A DNA stretch of 64,000 bases. Source: Ricordea florida. Lineage: Eukaryota; Cnidaria; Anthozoa; Corallimorpharia; Ricordeidae. The translations under genes and the position numbers were made by a program. Below, piece by piece: positions 1-8,375 of the stretch; positions within the stretch are counted from its first letter, which is position 1; each line of letters begins with the position of its first letter. The stretch is taken from the NCBI GenBank assembly GCA_949710005.1, contig OX453285.1, positions 9,900,233-9,964,232 of the forward strand, in the 5' to 3' direction. The notes under the pieces were generated by a model. That model ran no database searches. It saw only the letters and a list, made by a program, of their open reading frames with translations, and was not told the DNA's origin.

Positions 1-1400
1 ACTTTTGAAGATCCTAAATTATGACTTATTCCAACGGTTTTTGTTTCAGTATTTAATGAGTTATTTACTCCGAATTTCATATCTCCGGTGGCTTTCATAA
101 GTTTGTTATTATATCCAACCACATTTTCTGTATTTATAATCATATTACTTGGCATCAACCAAACGCCAGGAGCAATTGCTAAATCAAGTCGTAATTTAGT
201 TTCCTGCACAGATTTTTGATAATTTTTAATAGAATTAGAAATATCATTTTCTATAACGCTACTTTCAAATAAGGATAAGAATTCTTGTTGTGTTTCGATT
301 GCCCCACCACCATTACCATAAATTGAGTTTCTAGTATTGGCTTGTGATCCTAATATACAGTAAACAAAAGCTTCAGCAGATCGGTTTAATCTACCAAGTC
401 CTGCTTTGGTGAGCCCATGCCCGCTTGTTGGGATAAACCAAGCATATTTGAAATCACTAAATACATCATTTCGTATGAATGAGATTAAATTACCATTTTC
501 TTTTTTACCACCATCATCAGAAAACTTATTAAGTGCATCAGGCCATTTATTTGATTCTTTATCATAATTTCTTATAATATATTCATTTTGATATCCTCCA
601 CCTTTTCCTTTGGTTCCTCCCTTCGGTCGGTATCCTGCACCATAATCAACGAATATATCACCCAATCCGTTGTTTCTTCCACCTTTCCATCTAAAGTCAG
701 AATTATTACTAACCCCAAATTCTGCACACAATCTATGATATGCAACTTTATTATATGGATTATTATTTATCACAAAAGGCTGTTCATCAGGTAAAGGCAG
801 TTTCAATTCATACAATATTCGTCTTATTGTGAAATATATATGAAACTTTATAAAACTACTCACTACTTTGGGATAATTTAGACTTTCAAAAGGACTTATA
901 CCACAACCAGATGTTGCACACCAAACTGCAAAGTTAAGTTGTTGAGGCCAATAATTAATATCAGGAGCATTCAACCATTTTCTACTTTGTTTTCCAAATT
1001 TGAATGTTACAACTTGAGATGTAAATATGTTTCTCATCTTTGCTGTGAATTTCTTCGTATTTGAAACGTATATATCTAGAAAAGTTAGCATTTTTGTTAC
1101 ATCAGTTGTAAAGTCATCAAATTCAATAGCAGGTATTGGGTAAGATTGATTTGTTATGGTTAAACTCTTTGGAAACGAACTAACTTTAACTTTCTTTTCT
1201 AAACCTAAATCTTCCCATAACAATGTTTTCAAATTAGTAGAAAGATCATCAGTCCATGTTTTTCCAGTAGGATCATCATTTGACATGATTGTTGTTCCAT
1301 TAACTTTCCACTTAATATATCCTCCATATGAATCATTCACAAATGTAAATTTATCAAGATTAGCACTTGGGTATCTATTTTTGAAAGAATTTAGTAACAT
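1..1400 (-). CDS. Conserved ~530-aa Polinton protein, element I (partial, runs off left edge)
   Basis: The reading frame is open from an ATG at 1400 to the window edge (466 codons, C-terminus missing). It is collinear with the proteins at 47517-49112 and 53007-54614, sharing blocks such as YGGYIKW, ATSGCG, GLTKAGLGRLNRSAEAF and PGVWLMPSNMI. The two complete copies end in a hydrophobic segment followed by WxLFR, so this one probably had a C-terminal membrane anchor as well. The gene sits at the far end of the structural module, after the 215-aa membrane protein. An upstream TCTAAAGAC (1429-1437) matches the element-wide promoter motif. Function is not recognised. Size and conservation suggest a virion component, but that is inference. 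Confidence 0.75.
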   Translation of the reverse strand, partial: MLLNSFKNRYPSANLDKFTFVNDSYGGYIKWKVNGTTIMSNDDPTGKTWTDDLSTNLKTLLWEDLGLEKKVKVSSFPKSLTITNQSYPIPAIEFDDFTTDVTKMLTFLDIYVSNTKKFTAKMRNIFTSQVVTFKFGKQSRKWLNAPDINYWPQQLNFAVWCATSGCGISPFESLNYPKVVSSFIKFHIYFTIRRILYELKLPLPDEQPFVINNNPYNKVAYHRLCAEFGVSNNSDFRWKGGRNNGLGDIFVDYGAGYRPKGGTKGKGGGYQNEYIIRNYDKESNKWPDALNKFSDDGGKKENGNLISFIRNDVFSDFKYAWFIPTSGHGLTKAGLGRLNRSAEAFVYCILGSQANTRNSIYGNGGGAIETQQEFLSLFESSVIENDISNSIKNYQKSVQETKLRLDLAIAPGVWLMPSNMIINTENVVGYNNKLMKATGDMKFGVNNSLNTETKTVGISHNLGSSK

Positions 1401-1529
1401 TTTATTCCTTTGTGTTTCAGCAAAGCTGGTCTTTAGATCTAGAATAAGATGTAAAGTCTTATCAATTCATTTCTTTTCTAATACCTGCAAAACAATTACA
1501 TCCAACATCAGTTCTCTCATATGAAATTT

Positions 1530-2177
1530 TTAATGTGCGGGAGTGGTTAGTTCTTTTAATAGATCTGCTCGAACTTCTCTTCTTATCTGAGACATGTTTA
1601 AGTTTTTTTCTGTATCTCTCCTAAATTTTTGTCTGATTTCTAGTTTTAGTTTTTGGAACTTTTCCAATTCTGCTAAAATTATAGAAAATTCTTGATCAGA
1701 TATAACATTATCTTTCAAAGCCTTTGAAACCAAATCATTTATAGTGTTTAATTTTGATTTTGCTATGGAAGCGGTTTGTTCATGCTTGCTAACTTTATTT
1801 GAAAGTCTTTTTGATGCTGCACCGAATCCAACCGATACTCCGCCAAAAATTCCACCAACAACACCCAATGGTACACCAACAACTGCACCAAAACCAGTAA
1901 GAGAAGTTCCAAGTCCGCTTGCAGATAGAATAACTGAAATCAGTCCACCACAAACACTGATTTTTGTAAATATTCCTCTTGCTCTATTGTATTTTTTCCT
2001 TACATCTTCATAATGTTTAATTTCTCTCTCAAGATTTTGTAATACTTCACTTGATTTTTGAAGTCTGAAATTAACCGACTGAAGGGAGGAACTTGGATTA
2101 ACATTATTAGGTAATTGTGGGTAAATCGAGCTTTGCTCGGGACCAGCCGTGCCGTAAATTCTATTGTACTCATCCAT
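1530..2177 (-). CDS. Conserved 215-aa membrane protein, element I
   Basis: Starts with MDEYNRIY. An amphipathic region (about 30-65) precedes a long Gly/Val-rich hydrophobic stretch (about 68-120) able to form two membrane segments, then a charged helical C-terminal half. Homologues are intact at 46779-47393 (204 aa) and split by the nested element at 34942-35330 / 52688-52913. This copy carries an extra ~12-residue block near residue 9 that matches a GC-rich micro-insertion (2126-2155). TTTAAAGAT lies ~28 bp upstream (2203-2211 on the complement). Probably a membrane-associated structural protein of the Polinton; no known family recognised. Confidence 0.8.
   Translation of the reverse strand: MDEYNRIYGTAGPEQSSIYPQLPNNVNPSSSLQSVNFRLQKSSEVLQNLEREIKHYEDVRKKYNRARGIFTKISVCGGLISVILSASGLGTSLTGFGAVVGVPLGVVGGIFGGVSVGFGAASKRLSNKVSKHEQTASIAKSKLNTINDLVSKALKDNVISDQEFSIILAELEKFQKLKLEIRQKFRRDTEKNLNMSQIRREVRADLLKELTTPAH
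2126..2155 (-). repeat. GC-rich in-frame micro-insertion (motif C-like) in 215-aa gene
   Basis: On the minus strand ACGGCACGGCTGGTCCCGAG followed by CAAAGCTCGA. It adds residues GTAGPEQSS after MDEYNRIY that are missing from the 204-aa orthologue at 46779. Similar in plan to 7320-7349: a GC-rich core followed by a short hairpin. Confidence 0.6.
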
Positions 2178-2229
2178 ATTGTATTTTACTGATCAACATG
2201 ATATCTTTAAATCGATGCGAATAGTTTTG

Positions 2230-3495
2230 TTACTTTCTCTTCTTTACCCTTGTTCCTCCTTTCAGTCGTTCCACAAAATATAGAACCACAGCCATTATCA
2301 ACAACCATGCATTCTCACCTAAAAATCCAATAACTTCACCAGTTGTTTTGAATAGAAAGCTAACTATTGCACCAACCATTCCTGGTAATATTTCACCTAG
2401 TTTTTTACCTATAGTTTTCAAGCCATTACCAACTCCTTTACCCAATGTTGTTAGTCCTTTAGAAAGATTAGAAACTATAACACCAATTATTATGCCTACT
2501 GCACTCATAACAGCAAAGACTGTAAAACCATACTGTTTGAAGATGTACTTTATTCGCTCTCGTAATGGTAGATTTTTAAGTATTTCATCTTTTCTACTCT
2601 CAATATCTGATATTTGTTCTTCACTTGAGATTATTTTATTTCTGATTTGTTCTCTTAATTTATCAATCTCAGATTGTAATCGTTCATTACTTTGTTCTAA
2701 CTTTGTTAAATTTAATTTTCCCTTCTTATATTTATCTATTTCTTCTTTGTATAATTTTGTTTCATTCAAAAGTTTATCAGCTTGTATTTTTAATTCTATA
2801 TTCTGTTTAACAGTTTCATCAAAAAGACTTTTATTTTCAGCTTTTTCTACTTGTTGTCTCTCAATGAATTCTAGCAATTCTTGTTCTTTTTCTTGATATC
2901 GGCTAATCTCCTTTGGATATACTTCTGCGGTTGCCCTCAATCCTTCTGCAATATTTTTTAATTCTCTATTTTCTTCATTTTTTTCATTTAATTGTGATGC
3001 AGCATCATTATATTTTTCCAACATGGTTTCATAATCAGCACCTAGAGCTTTTCTCATTGTTTTTGGTAAATCTTCAAGCTTAAGCACTCCATCTTTATCA
3101 ACTAATATATGTGGTGTAGAACCTCTCCTATTACTAAATTCTATGATTAAACTACCATCTTCTCCAAATGTTACATTAAATGTCCCATCATCGGGATTGT
3201 AATTTGGAAAATAACGTTTGAGTTGTTGTCTCGCTTCTCTCCTTCTATCATATTCCTCATCTCTTTCTCTAAAAACATCACCTAGGTTCCTTCGTTCAGC
3301 TGTTTTATCCCATTCAGCCCGGTTCCTTCCTTCACCATCTGTTCCTACCTTCGATCGGTTATATTCATCATAACCAGCATAATCTGGATCAATAGAGGTG
3401 GATGTGTTTGGGCTTTGATAAAATGTATTATCCTCATCATCATTATCATCATCAGATCCTTTTGGTAAATCTTCTAATGGTATTTCTTCATCCAT
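2230..3495 (-). CDS. Long coiled-coil protein with C-terminal membrane segments, element I
   Basis: 421 aa. An acidic N-terminus (Asp/Glu-rich, about 1-30) is followed by a charged region, a long predicted coiled coil (about 155-305) rich in Glu, Lys, Gln and Leu, and a C-terminal quarter with hydrophobic segments (about 325-345, 370-385 and 395-410) ending in Lys/Arg. The last ~120 residues are strongly conserved with 33630-34889 (419 aa) and 45763-46743 (326 aa), while the N-terminal and coiled-coil parts diverge. The promoter motif TCTAAAGAT is at 3519-3527 on the complement. Probably a membrane-anchored scaffold or virion protein; the role is inferred from position in the morphogenesis module. 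Confidence 0.75.
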   Translation of the reverse strand: MDEEIPLEDLPKGSDDDNDDEDNTFYQSPNTSTSIDPDYAGYDEYNRSKVGTDGEGRNRAEWDKTAERRNLGDVFRERDEEYDRRREARQQLKRYFPNYNPDDGTFNVTFGEDGSLIIEFSNRRGSTPHILVDKDGVLKLEDLPKTMRKALGADYETMLEKYNDAASQLNEKNEENRELKNIAEGLRATAEVYPKEISRYQEKEQELLEFIERQQVEKAENKSLFDETVKQNIELKIQADKLLNETKLYKEEIDKYKKGKLNLTKLEQSNERLQSEIDKLREQIRNKIISSEEQISDIESRKDEILKNLPLRERIKYIFKQYGFTVFAVMSAVGIIIGVIVSNLSKGLTTLGKGVGNGLKTIGKKLGEILPGMVGAIVSFLFKTTGEVIGFLGENAWLLIMAVVLYFVERLKGGTRVKKRK

Positions 3496-3569
3496 GATTT
3501 TTTACTCATCAGTAAGAAATCTTTAGACCCTTTAGGGCAGCGAAGCAAACATGAAAAGCATGCCGCTAT

Positions 3570-3962
3570 CTAAAAGAATTTACTAACCGCATAACCTAAC
3601 GCTAACATACCACCACCTACATATGCCATTTCACCAGTCTTTTGATTATAACTGGGTGTATAATAATCTGAGAATTTTGGTTCATGCATTTGGCTATATA
3701 ATTCTAAAGCTTCATCTGTTTTTGAAATATTTTGTGATGCTTGATATTTATCATTTTTTTGTTGTACTTTCCAATCAATTAGTTTCTGTCTTTTTTCTTG
3801 ATATTCAGCATAATCTTTTTGATATTTTTCCATTGCTTTATCGTGTCTTATTTTCTCTGTATCTGTTTTATCACCTGAGAGATATTTTGCAAGATATGAT
3901 CCGCCAACAAATGTTGTTGCGTTCAAAATAGCTCCTCCAACCAGCATTGCTATTGTTGCCAT
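3570..3962 (-). CDS. Conserved 130-aa protein with hydrophobic ends, element I
   Basis: MATIAMLVGGAILNA begins a hydrophobic N-terminal segment (about 2-28). A highly charged helical middle (about 33-75, many Lys/Glu/Gln/Tyr) follows, then a Gly-rich hydrophobic C-terminus (about 112-130, ending SKFF). Orthologues are at 33186-33578 and 44349-44747. It directly follows the 72-aa membrane gene (5-bp gap), suggesting co-expression. No family recognised; probably a small virion membrane protein. Confidence 0.75.
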   Translation of the reverse strand: MATIAMLVGGAILNATTFVGGSYLAKYLSGDKTDTEKIRHDKAMEKYQKDYAEYQEKRQKLIDWKVQQKNDKYQASQNISKTDEALELYSQMHEPKFSDYYTPSYNQKTGEMAYVGGGMLALGYAVSKFF

Positions 3963-3967
3963 AATTT

Positions 3968-4186
3968 TTATTTTGGTAAAATCTTTTGATCCTCTAAATA
4001 TGTTTTTAGGTACATACTACCTGACAATACAACCACCCACTTGGCATAATTTGTAATACTTGAGGATGGATCGTTCATAAATGATTCTTTTATAGCCTTT
4101 TTAGCTACATAACCAACTCCAGCCGCTAATCCGATAAGGACGGCAGAATCTGTAACAGTTTTCACAAGTTTGTTTTCGGTTGACAT
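3968..4186 (-). CDS. Conserved 72-aa two-segment membrane protein, element I
   Basis: Two hydrophobic stretches (about 13-32 and 48-60) flank a conserved FMNDPSSSITNYAKW core. Near-identical orthologues lie at 32943-33161 and 44121-44339, always between the 142-146-aa gene and the 130-132-aa gene. Upstream TCTAAATAT (4211-4219 on the complement) is a variant of the element promoter motif. Such strict conservation in a 72-residue protein argues it is functional. Function unknown; likely virion membrane-associated. Confidence 0.75.
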   Translation of the reverse strand: MSTENKLVKTVTDSAVLIGLAAGVGYVAKKAIKESFMNDPSSSITNYAKWVVVLSGSMYLKTYLEDQKILPK

Positions 4187-4252
4187 GATTTTTTACTACA
4201 TCAGTAAGAAATATTTAGACCCCTTTAGGGTTCGCAGGAAACTAATTTCTAC

Positions 4253-4731
4253 TTATAACATTCCTATTTTCAGCGGGGCTGCTCCAGAGTATTTTGGAAT
4301 CTGTGTGGGTTGTGGTTGTGGTCTTTTAGGAACTTGTGATACCGCAGGACAAGCAGGTATTCTGTTTTTATCATCCTCCTTTTCAGCGGAGCTGGTCCTA
4401 CGGATTTGTCGGTATCTCATAAACATATCAAATGCTGTAAACCCTATTCCAACAATGATAATACAGTAGTAAAAGATAGCTCTGGAATCCATGCTTTAGA
4501 TTCACTCTCTTCTTCTTCTTCCTGTTTATTTTTTTCACGTTTCATTTGCTCCTCAGCTCGTAGGGTCTCTCTAGCTAATGCTTCTTTTGCTTTTTTATTA
4601 TATTCAGCTAATTTTTTACCAGCAGCGACTTTTTTAGGGTCTTTCTCCCTCTTTTTTGAAGAACTAACCTCAGTTTTTTGATCTCCTTTTGGTGGTTCTC
4701 TAGTAATTTGTTCAACAACTTCTTCAGACAT
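4253..4731 (-). pseudogene. Frameshifted small membrane protein gene, element I
   Basis: Orthologue of the intact 146-aa (32469-32909) and 142-aa (43633-44061) genes. The best start is the ATG at 4731 (MSEEVVEQ), though the frame is open a little further upstream. The first part, through a Lys-rich region and SFTTVLS, is in one frame and ends at 4444. The remainder, from VGIGFTAFDMFMRY, continues in another frame to 4253. Comparison with the intact copies places a single-base deletion around 4465-4470, inside the membrane segment. Two GC-rich micro-insertions lie in the second part (4271-4290 and 4384-4403). Promoter motif at 4753-4761 on the complement. Either inactivated or an assembly base error. 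Confidence 0.75.
4384..4403 (-). repeat. GC-rich micro-insertion (motif B)
   Basis: Minus-strand CCGTAGGACCAGCTCCGCTG. It encodes RRTSSAE within the frameshifted 142-aa-type gene. Nearly the same sequence, encoding the same peptide, occurs at 54507-54528 in an unrelated gene, and a third copy is at 12361-12380. A degenerate relative is at 4271-4290. Confidence 0.7.
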
Positions 4732-4767
4732 TATTTTACATATCATTAAGAAATCTTTAAATCATTC

Positions 4768-5304
4768 TTAGTAAACAGTATCATACCTATTACCATCTTG
4801 CTTAGTAGCCTGCTCAGTTGTGTTATCATTATTTGTAATTGTAGTTGAAACTTCTTGTATTTTGTTGAATTTTATGTGTTTAACAACCTGGAATAGCCCG
4901 CTAGCAAGTGCTGTCAATCTTCCTGCCTTCAATGCTAATAGGCCTACAATGTTTGTGAGTTCACGATTAACTAAATCATCATTCTTCAAATCAGCACAAA
5001 GAGATTCTATATCGTCTACAGGAACTATGTAAGAAATGACTTTAGAAACTAATTGAAGAGATGAATCTACCAACCCTCCATTAATTTTCTTACCCAATAC
5101 TGCCTGATATCGATTATAATATTTTTCAACATCTTTTACTGATAATTTTTTTATATCACCTAGACTCATATCAACACCTAAATATTCCTTTGTGGTTCCA
5201 AGAGCTGCGAGAATAGCTAGTGATTCTTGTTTTATTTCAAGTTCATTATCATCATTATCTTTTACCTCGGTCTTTTCTTCAATGTAATCTTCAATTTCTG
5301 TCAT
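4768..5304 (-). CDS. Conserved 178-aa protein, element I
   Basis: Acidic N-terminus (MTEIEDYIEE), a conserved core (LAILAALGTTKEYLGVDMSL ... KYYNRYQAVLGKKINGGLVD) with several moderately hydrophobic helices, and a variable Thr/Asn/Gln-rich tail. Orthologues are at 31906-32433 and 43020-43565. It lies just downstream of the packaging ATPase in all three elements. No catalytic motif seen. Perhaps a structural or cement-type protein, but this is only positional inference. Confidence 0.75.
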   Translation of the reverse strand: MTEIEDYIEEKTEVKDNDDNELEIKQESLAILAALGTTKEYLGVDMSLGDIKKLSVKDVEKYYNRYQAVLGKKINGGLVDSSLQLVSKVISYIVPVDDIESLCADLKNDDLVNRELTNIVGLLALKAGRLTALASGLFQVVKHIKFNKIQEVSTTITNNDNTTEQATKQDGNRYDTVY

Positions 5305-5366
5305 CTTACAATTTTCTTCCCTAAAGTCAGTTCTTTAAACCCGTTAGGGCCCCGCTAAGTGGAAAT

Positions 5367-5993
5367 TTATAACCACGAAGAGATCTCTAAATAGCAATTA
5401 AATGGGTGACGTAAAGATAAACAAAGTCTAGAATATTTTTCAGTTTTCAGTAGTTCTACAAATTTTTTACATGTTTCAGAGTCTAAATCACCACCATAAT
5501 CTTCGAAAAACATCTTCATACCTTTTTGTGATGGGTTATGGAAAGTAACAACACAAGCTACATTTTCCCGGAATGGTTTTGCTATCGATGTTAATTGTTG
5601 AGTGAGAACCCAAACTGATAATCCATGATGTCTTCCAGAAAATGCTAAATCTATAAATTTATTCGATCGTTTCTTCAAATCATTCGAAACAGCACAATCA
5701 TCTAAAATTATTAGTGTATTTGTGCCAGAGAATAAAGTTTGACAATCAGTTAACAATTCATTAATCTCATCTATATTACTAGCATCTGGTGATAATACAT
5801 AGAAACGTTTATCTCCTCGAGCAAAATTATGATATGTTTTATTCTTAGAATAAGTAGGACATATTAAAACAATGAATTCAAACAATTTTCTAAATGGACC
5901 TCTGAGTTGATCTATTATGTACTTTGTCTTTCCACAATTTGTTGGACCAGTTATAATGCAATGAAAAGGAATTTTATCTCGTAATTCTTCCAT
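5367..5993 (-). CDS. A32-like DNA packaging ATPase, element I
   Basis: 208 aa. Walker A is GPTNCGKTK near residues 16-24, and Walker B is the hydrophobic run TLIILDDC around 93-100. A conserved LTQQL near residue 130 resembles the sensor region of FtsK/HerA-type viral packaging ATPases. The family would pump DNA into the capsid. It is flanked by the MCP gene and the 178-aa gene, the order seen in the other two elements. This copy is intact, unlike the one at 31219, and its C-terminus (EISSWL) differs slightly from the nested copy. Family call is confident; packaging role follows from the family. Confidence 0.88.
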   Translation of the reverse strand: MEELRDKIPFHCIITGPTNCGKTKYIIDQLRGPFRKLFEFIVLICPTYSKNKTYHNFARGDKRFYVLSPDASNIDEINELLTDCQTLFSGTNTLIILDDCAVSNDLKKRSNKFIDLAFSGRHHGLSVWVLTQQLTSIAKPFRENVACVVTFHNPSQKGMKMFFEDYGGDLDSETCKKFVELLKTEKYSRLCLSLRHPFNCYLEISSWL

Positions 5994-6005
5994 CTTTTCT
6001 TTTAA

Positions 6006-7262
6006 CTAATACATTATTGATCTTAAGTTTGAATTCATAACCTCCATTAATGCATCAGCTACTACAAACATGTAACAAGTCATAATACCAGATCCGCCAA
6101 CTTTTCTTTTCATTTCTATTTTTACACCATCTTGTGCGTTGTTTAATGCCAGACCTCCTCCATGAATGCTATTATCTGGGTGTGTTCTCAAATCTATCCA
6201 CAGAGCAAACTTATTTGCATAAAAATCCTTTTCCTTTACCGACCAACGGGAGGAAACCGACTGAAGGGATTTGTCTGATCTGAAACGTTTCTTTACCGAC
6301 TCCCACAGGTCTGAAGATACCATCCCCTTAGAGTAGAAACGATTTGGTACACCATTAACATCTATATTGATTGAGGTGATACCAGGATTGAAAAAATTCT
6401 CAGAATCTCGTGCTCCTCCACCGTATGGTAATGTAAACAAAAATAATATACCCGTAATTGATCTTCTAGGTAGATTAATATGTTGATTTATAACGCTGTC
6501 TGTAGGTCTGGATATGGTAAAAGTTTTGTGTAGAGTAACATTCTCATAAAAGAATCCCTTACCAACCTGATAAGCTGCCTGTGCTTCACGAGCTAGGTAT
6601 TCGCTTGATATACAAGAATATTCCAACTCAAGATTTGTGATTTTGTAAGTTGGTTGTTTGGTAGTATCAGAATAAACAACAATATCGTGAACTGGAGATA
6701 GCGTAATCTCAAAGATTAGTTGATGATCTAATGCTTTTGGGTAGAAAACTCCATGATCGTTTAGAATAGGATGGTTTAGTAGGATATGATACTTGGTGTT
6801 GTGTACTACTGCAAGAGCTACTTCTTTTGCATCTGTGTCTACCTTATCACCTGCATTTGTCCTAAGTTTCCTCATGTTTTCAGAAGATATACCTTGTCTT
6901 AATCTATCCTCTCGTTCTTCATCTGTTAAGAATAAGTCGTGATATGTTTGAAATATATCATATCTTTGAGTGTCCTGTAATGTTTCACCTCCAAAAAGAA
7001 CCCTTAGTCTGGATATAAGGTTACTACCTACATTATTAACGAGGGTGTTATTTTCATGACCATCAACAGACAAGTTAAATACTAGAGATACACTTCCTGG
7101 CACAATCACTAAATTTTCAGAAAGTTTAGGAATATTTATATATAATGTTTCTCCAGGATTAGCTGATGATGGGTTTAGTGTAATTCTATTCAATGTTGAT
7201 TCCGCTTTCAAACCGAGTGGCTCTCTTGGAATCCTGTTTGGGTTAATTTTTTCAGACGTCAT
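6006..7262 (-). CDS. Major capsid protein (putative double jelly-roll), element I
   Basis: 418 aa, beginning MTSEKINPNRIPREPLG. It has the beta-rich pattern and length expected for Polinton MCPs, with conserved blocks FGGETLQDTQRYD, HPILNDHGVFYPKALDHQLIF, NLELEYSCISSEYLAREA and a C-terminal MTCYMFVVADALMEVMN. Orthologues at 29908-31149 and 41036-42280 are ~75-90% similar by eye. Compared with element II, about seven extra residues lie around 330-345, coinciding with a micro-insertion (6243-6270). It shares a 33-bp intergenic region with the divergent integrase. The MCP assignment rests on context (adjacent packaging ATPase), length and pattern, not a structural comparison. Confidence 0.78.
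   Translation of the reverse strand: MTSEKINPNRIPREPLGLKAESTLNRITLNPSSANPGETLYINIPKLSENLVIVPGSVSLVFNLSVDGHENNTLVNNVGSNLISRLRVLFGGETLQDTQRYDIFQTYHDLFLTDEEREDRLRQGISSENMRKLRTNAGDKVDTDAKEVALAVVHNTKYHILLNHPILNDHGVFYPKALDHQLIFEITLSPVHDIVVYSDTTKQPTYKITNLELEYSCISSEYLAREAQAAYQVGKGFFYENVTLHKTFTISRPTDSVINQHINLPRRSITGILFLFTLPYGGGARDSENFFNPGITSINIDVNGVPNRFYSKGMVSSDLWESVKKRFRSDKSLQSVSSRWSVKEKDFYANKFALWIDLRTHPDNSIHGGGLALNNAQDGVKIEMKRKVGGSGIMTCYMFVVADALMEVMNSNLRSIMY
6243..6270 (-). repeat. Micro-insertion (motif A) in MCP gene, element I
   Basis: The plus strand reads ACCAACGGGAGGAAACCGAC then TGAAGGG. The MCP gains about seven residues here against element II. Related ACCGACTGAAGGGAGGAAC-like sequences occur at 2073-2091, about 3340-3360 (degenerate), 612-631 and 53776-53794. 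Confidence 0.5.
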
Positions 7263-7287
7263 ATTGATTTATAAGATACTTTGGTTA

Positions 7288-7296
7288 ATCTTTAAA
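7288..7296 (-). promoter_or_regulatory. TTTAAAGAT motif in MCP/integrase divergent region, element I
   Basis: On the minus strand TTTAAAGAT sits 26 bp before the MCP ATG (7262). Its complement on the plus strand overlaps the first base of the integrase ATG at 7296. The 33-bp region thus serves two divergent genes. The same arrangement is at 29873-29881. Confidence 0.6.
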
Positions 7297-8375
7297 TGAG
7301 TTCAGACTTAGTAAAAATATCGGCAGAGCCGGGCCCGACTTTAAGTCGGATATATTATTCAACAGAAGGATATTGGAAAGGATATTCTGCAATTCCTAAA
7401 TTAGCTGAAAAGGCGAAAGTAAGTGAAAATGCAGCTAAAAAATGGTTAGAGAAACAAGCAATATGGCAAATCTATCTTACATCTCCTAAATATATACCTA
7501 GACCTCACTGGGTTGTGAATAAACCTAATCATATTCACCAAGCAGATTTATTATTTTTGCCGCATGATAGGGTTGGAAGAAAAACATATAAATATGCATT
7601 AGTTGTGGTTGATGTAGCCTCGAGATATAAAGATGCAGAACCACTAACCTCAAAAGAAAGTCATGAGATATCTGGAGCTTTTGAAAAAATATATTCCAGA
7701 AAAATAATGAAATATCCTAAAACATTAATGGTTGATCCTGGAAAAGAATTTATGGGTGAGGTTACAAAACTTATGAATTATCATAATGTGAAAATACAGA
7801 GAAGTGAAGCTGGAAATCATAGAGCCCAAGCATTTGTAGAAAACGCAAACAGAATATTAGGTGAAAGATTATTTAGCCATCAATATGCACAAGAAATGGT
7901 CGGCGTAGCCGGGCCTTTAGGTTTAGGAAATGAAAGATCTAGAGTATGGGTGAAAAGATTACCAGATATTCTAAAAACTTTGAATAATACGCCAACAAGA
8001 ATAACTGGTAAAGAACCTGATAAAGCTATAAAAATGAAAGAGGTTGATATTGAAACCAAAAGATATCATCGAGTTGTGGGTCTTGATGAGGTTAGATTAC
8101 CTCCTAGTGTTAAAGTTAGATATTTATTATCTCCTGGTGAACTTGAGGGTGGTGAAAAAAGGAGGGCTACAGATCCTATTTGGAGTATTAAAGTTTATTA
8201 TATTTCTAGAAGTGTTATTTCGCCTAATCAGCCGGTTTTATATTATATCCACCCAGAGGGTGGGCCCGGCTCTGCCGATTTAATTGATGGACCAAGACGA
8301 GGATTTGTTAGAGAAGAATTACAGGTTATTCCTTATTATACAGAACTTCCTCCAGATTCTGTTTTAGAAAGATGA
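7296..8375 (+). CDS. Polinton integrase (retroviral-type), element I
   Basis: 359 aa. A helical N-terminus (YWKGYSAIPKLAEKAKVSE) precedes an rve-type catalytic core with a first Asp in HQADLLFL (about residue 88), a second Asp in LMVDPGKEF (about 148) and Glu in AQAFVENAN about 35 residues later. The C-terminal domain (VRYLLSPGELEGG, RRATDPIWS, GFVREELQV) is typical of Maverick integrases. Expected to join element ends to target DNA with short duplications. It is ~30 residues longer than the copies at 28884 and 39793 because of three in-frame GC-rich insertions (7320-7349, 7900-7915, 8255-8279). Its 3' end overlaps the convergent polymerase by 50 bp. Frame intact; activity with the insertions is uncertain. 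Confidence 0.9.
   Translation: MSSDLVKISAEPGPTLSRIYYSTEGYWKGYSAIPKLAEKAKVSENAAKKWLEKQAIWQIYLTSPKYIPRPHWVVNKPNHIHQADLLFLPHDRVGRKTYKYALVVVDVASRYKDAEPLTSKESHEISGAFEKIYSRKIMKYPKTLMVDPGKEFMGEVTKLMNYHNVKIQRSEAGNHRAQAFVENANRILGERLFSHQYAQEMVGVAGPLGLGNERSRVWVKRLPDILKTLNNTPTRITGKEPDKAIKMKEVDIETKRYHRVVGLDEVRLPPSVKVRYLLSPGELEGGEKRRATDPIWSIKVYYISRSVISPNQPVLYYIHPEGGPGSADLIDGPRRGFVREELQVIPYYTELPPDSVLER
7320..7349 (+). repeat. GC-rich in-frame micro-insertion (motif C) in integrase
   Basis: TCGGCAGAGCCGGGCCCG followed by a short arm ending AAGTCGG. Absent from the integrases at 28884 and 39793. An inverted copy of its first part (to GGGCCC) lies in the same gene at 8262-8278, and a related sequence at 7900-7915. 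Confidence 0.7.
7900..7915 (+). repeat. GC-rich in-frame micro-insertion (motif C-like) in integrase
   Basis: TCGGCGTAGCCGGGCC lies in an extra ~8-residue segment between QEM and NERSRVW; the other two integrases have only two or so residues here. The reading frame is kept. Confidence 0.65.
8255..8279 (+). repeat. GC-rich in-frame micro-insertion (inverted motif C) in integrase
   Basis: Contains GGGCCCGGCTCTGCCGA, the reverse complement of the sequence starting at 7320. It adds about ten residues between YYI and DGPRRGFV compared with the other integrases. Confidence 0.7.

Noticed and set aside
1156-1524. Plus-strand 122-codon frame
   Set aside because: Antisense to the well-conserved 530-aa gene of element I; no homologue in the other elements.
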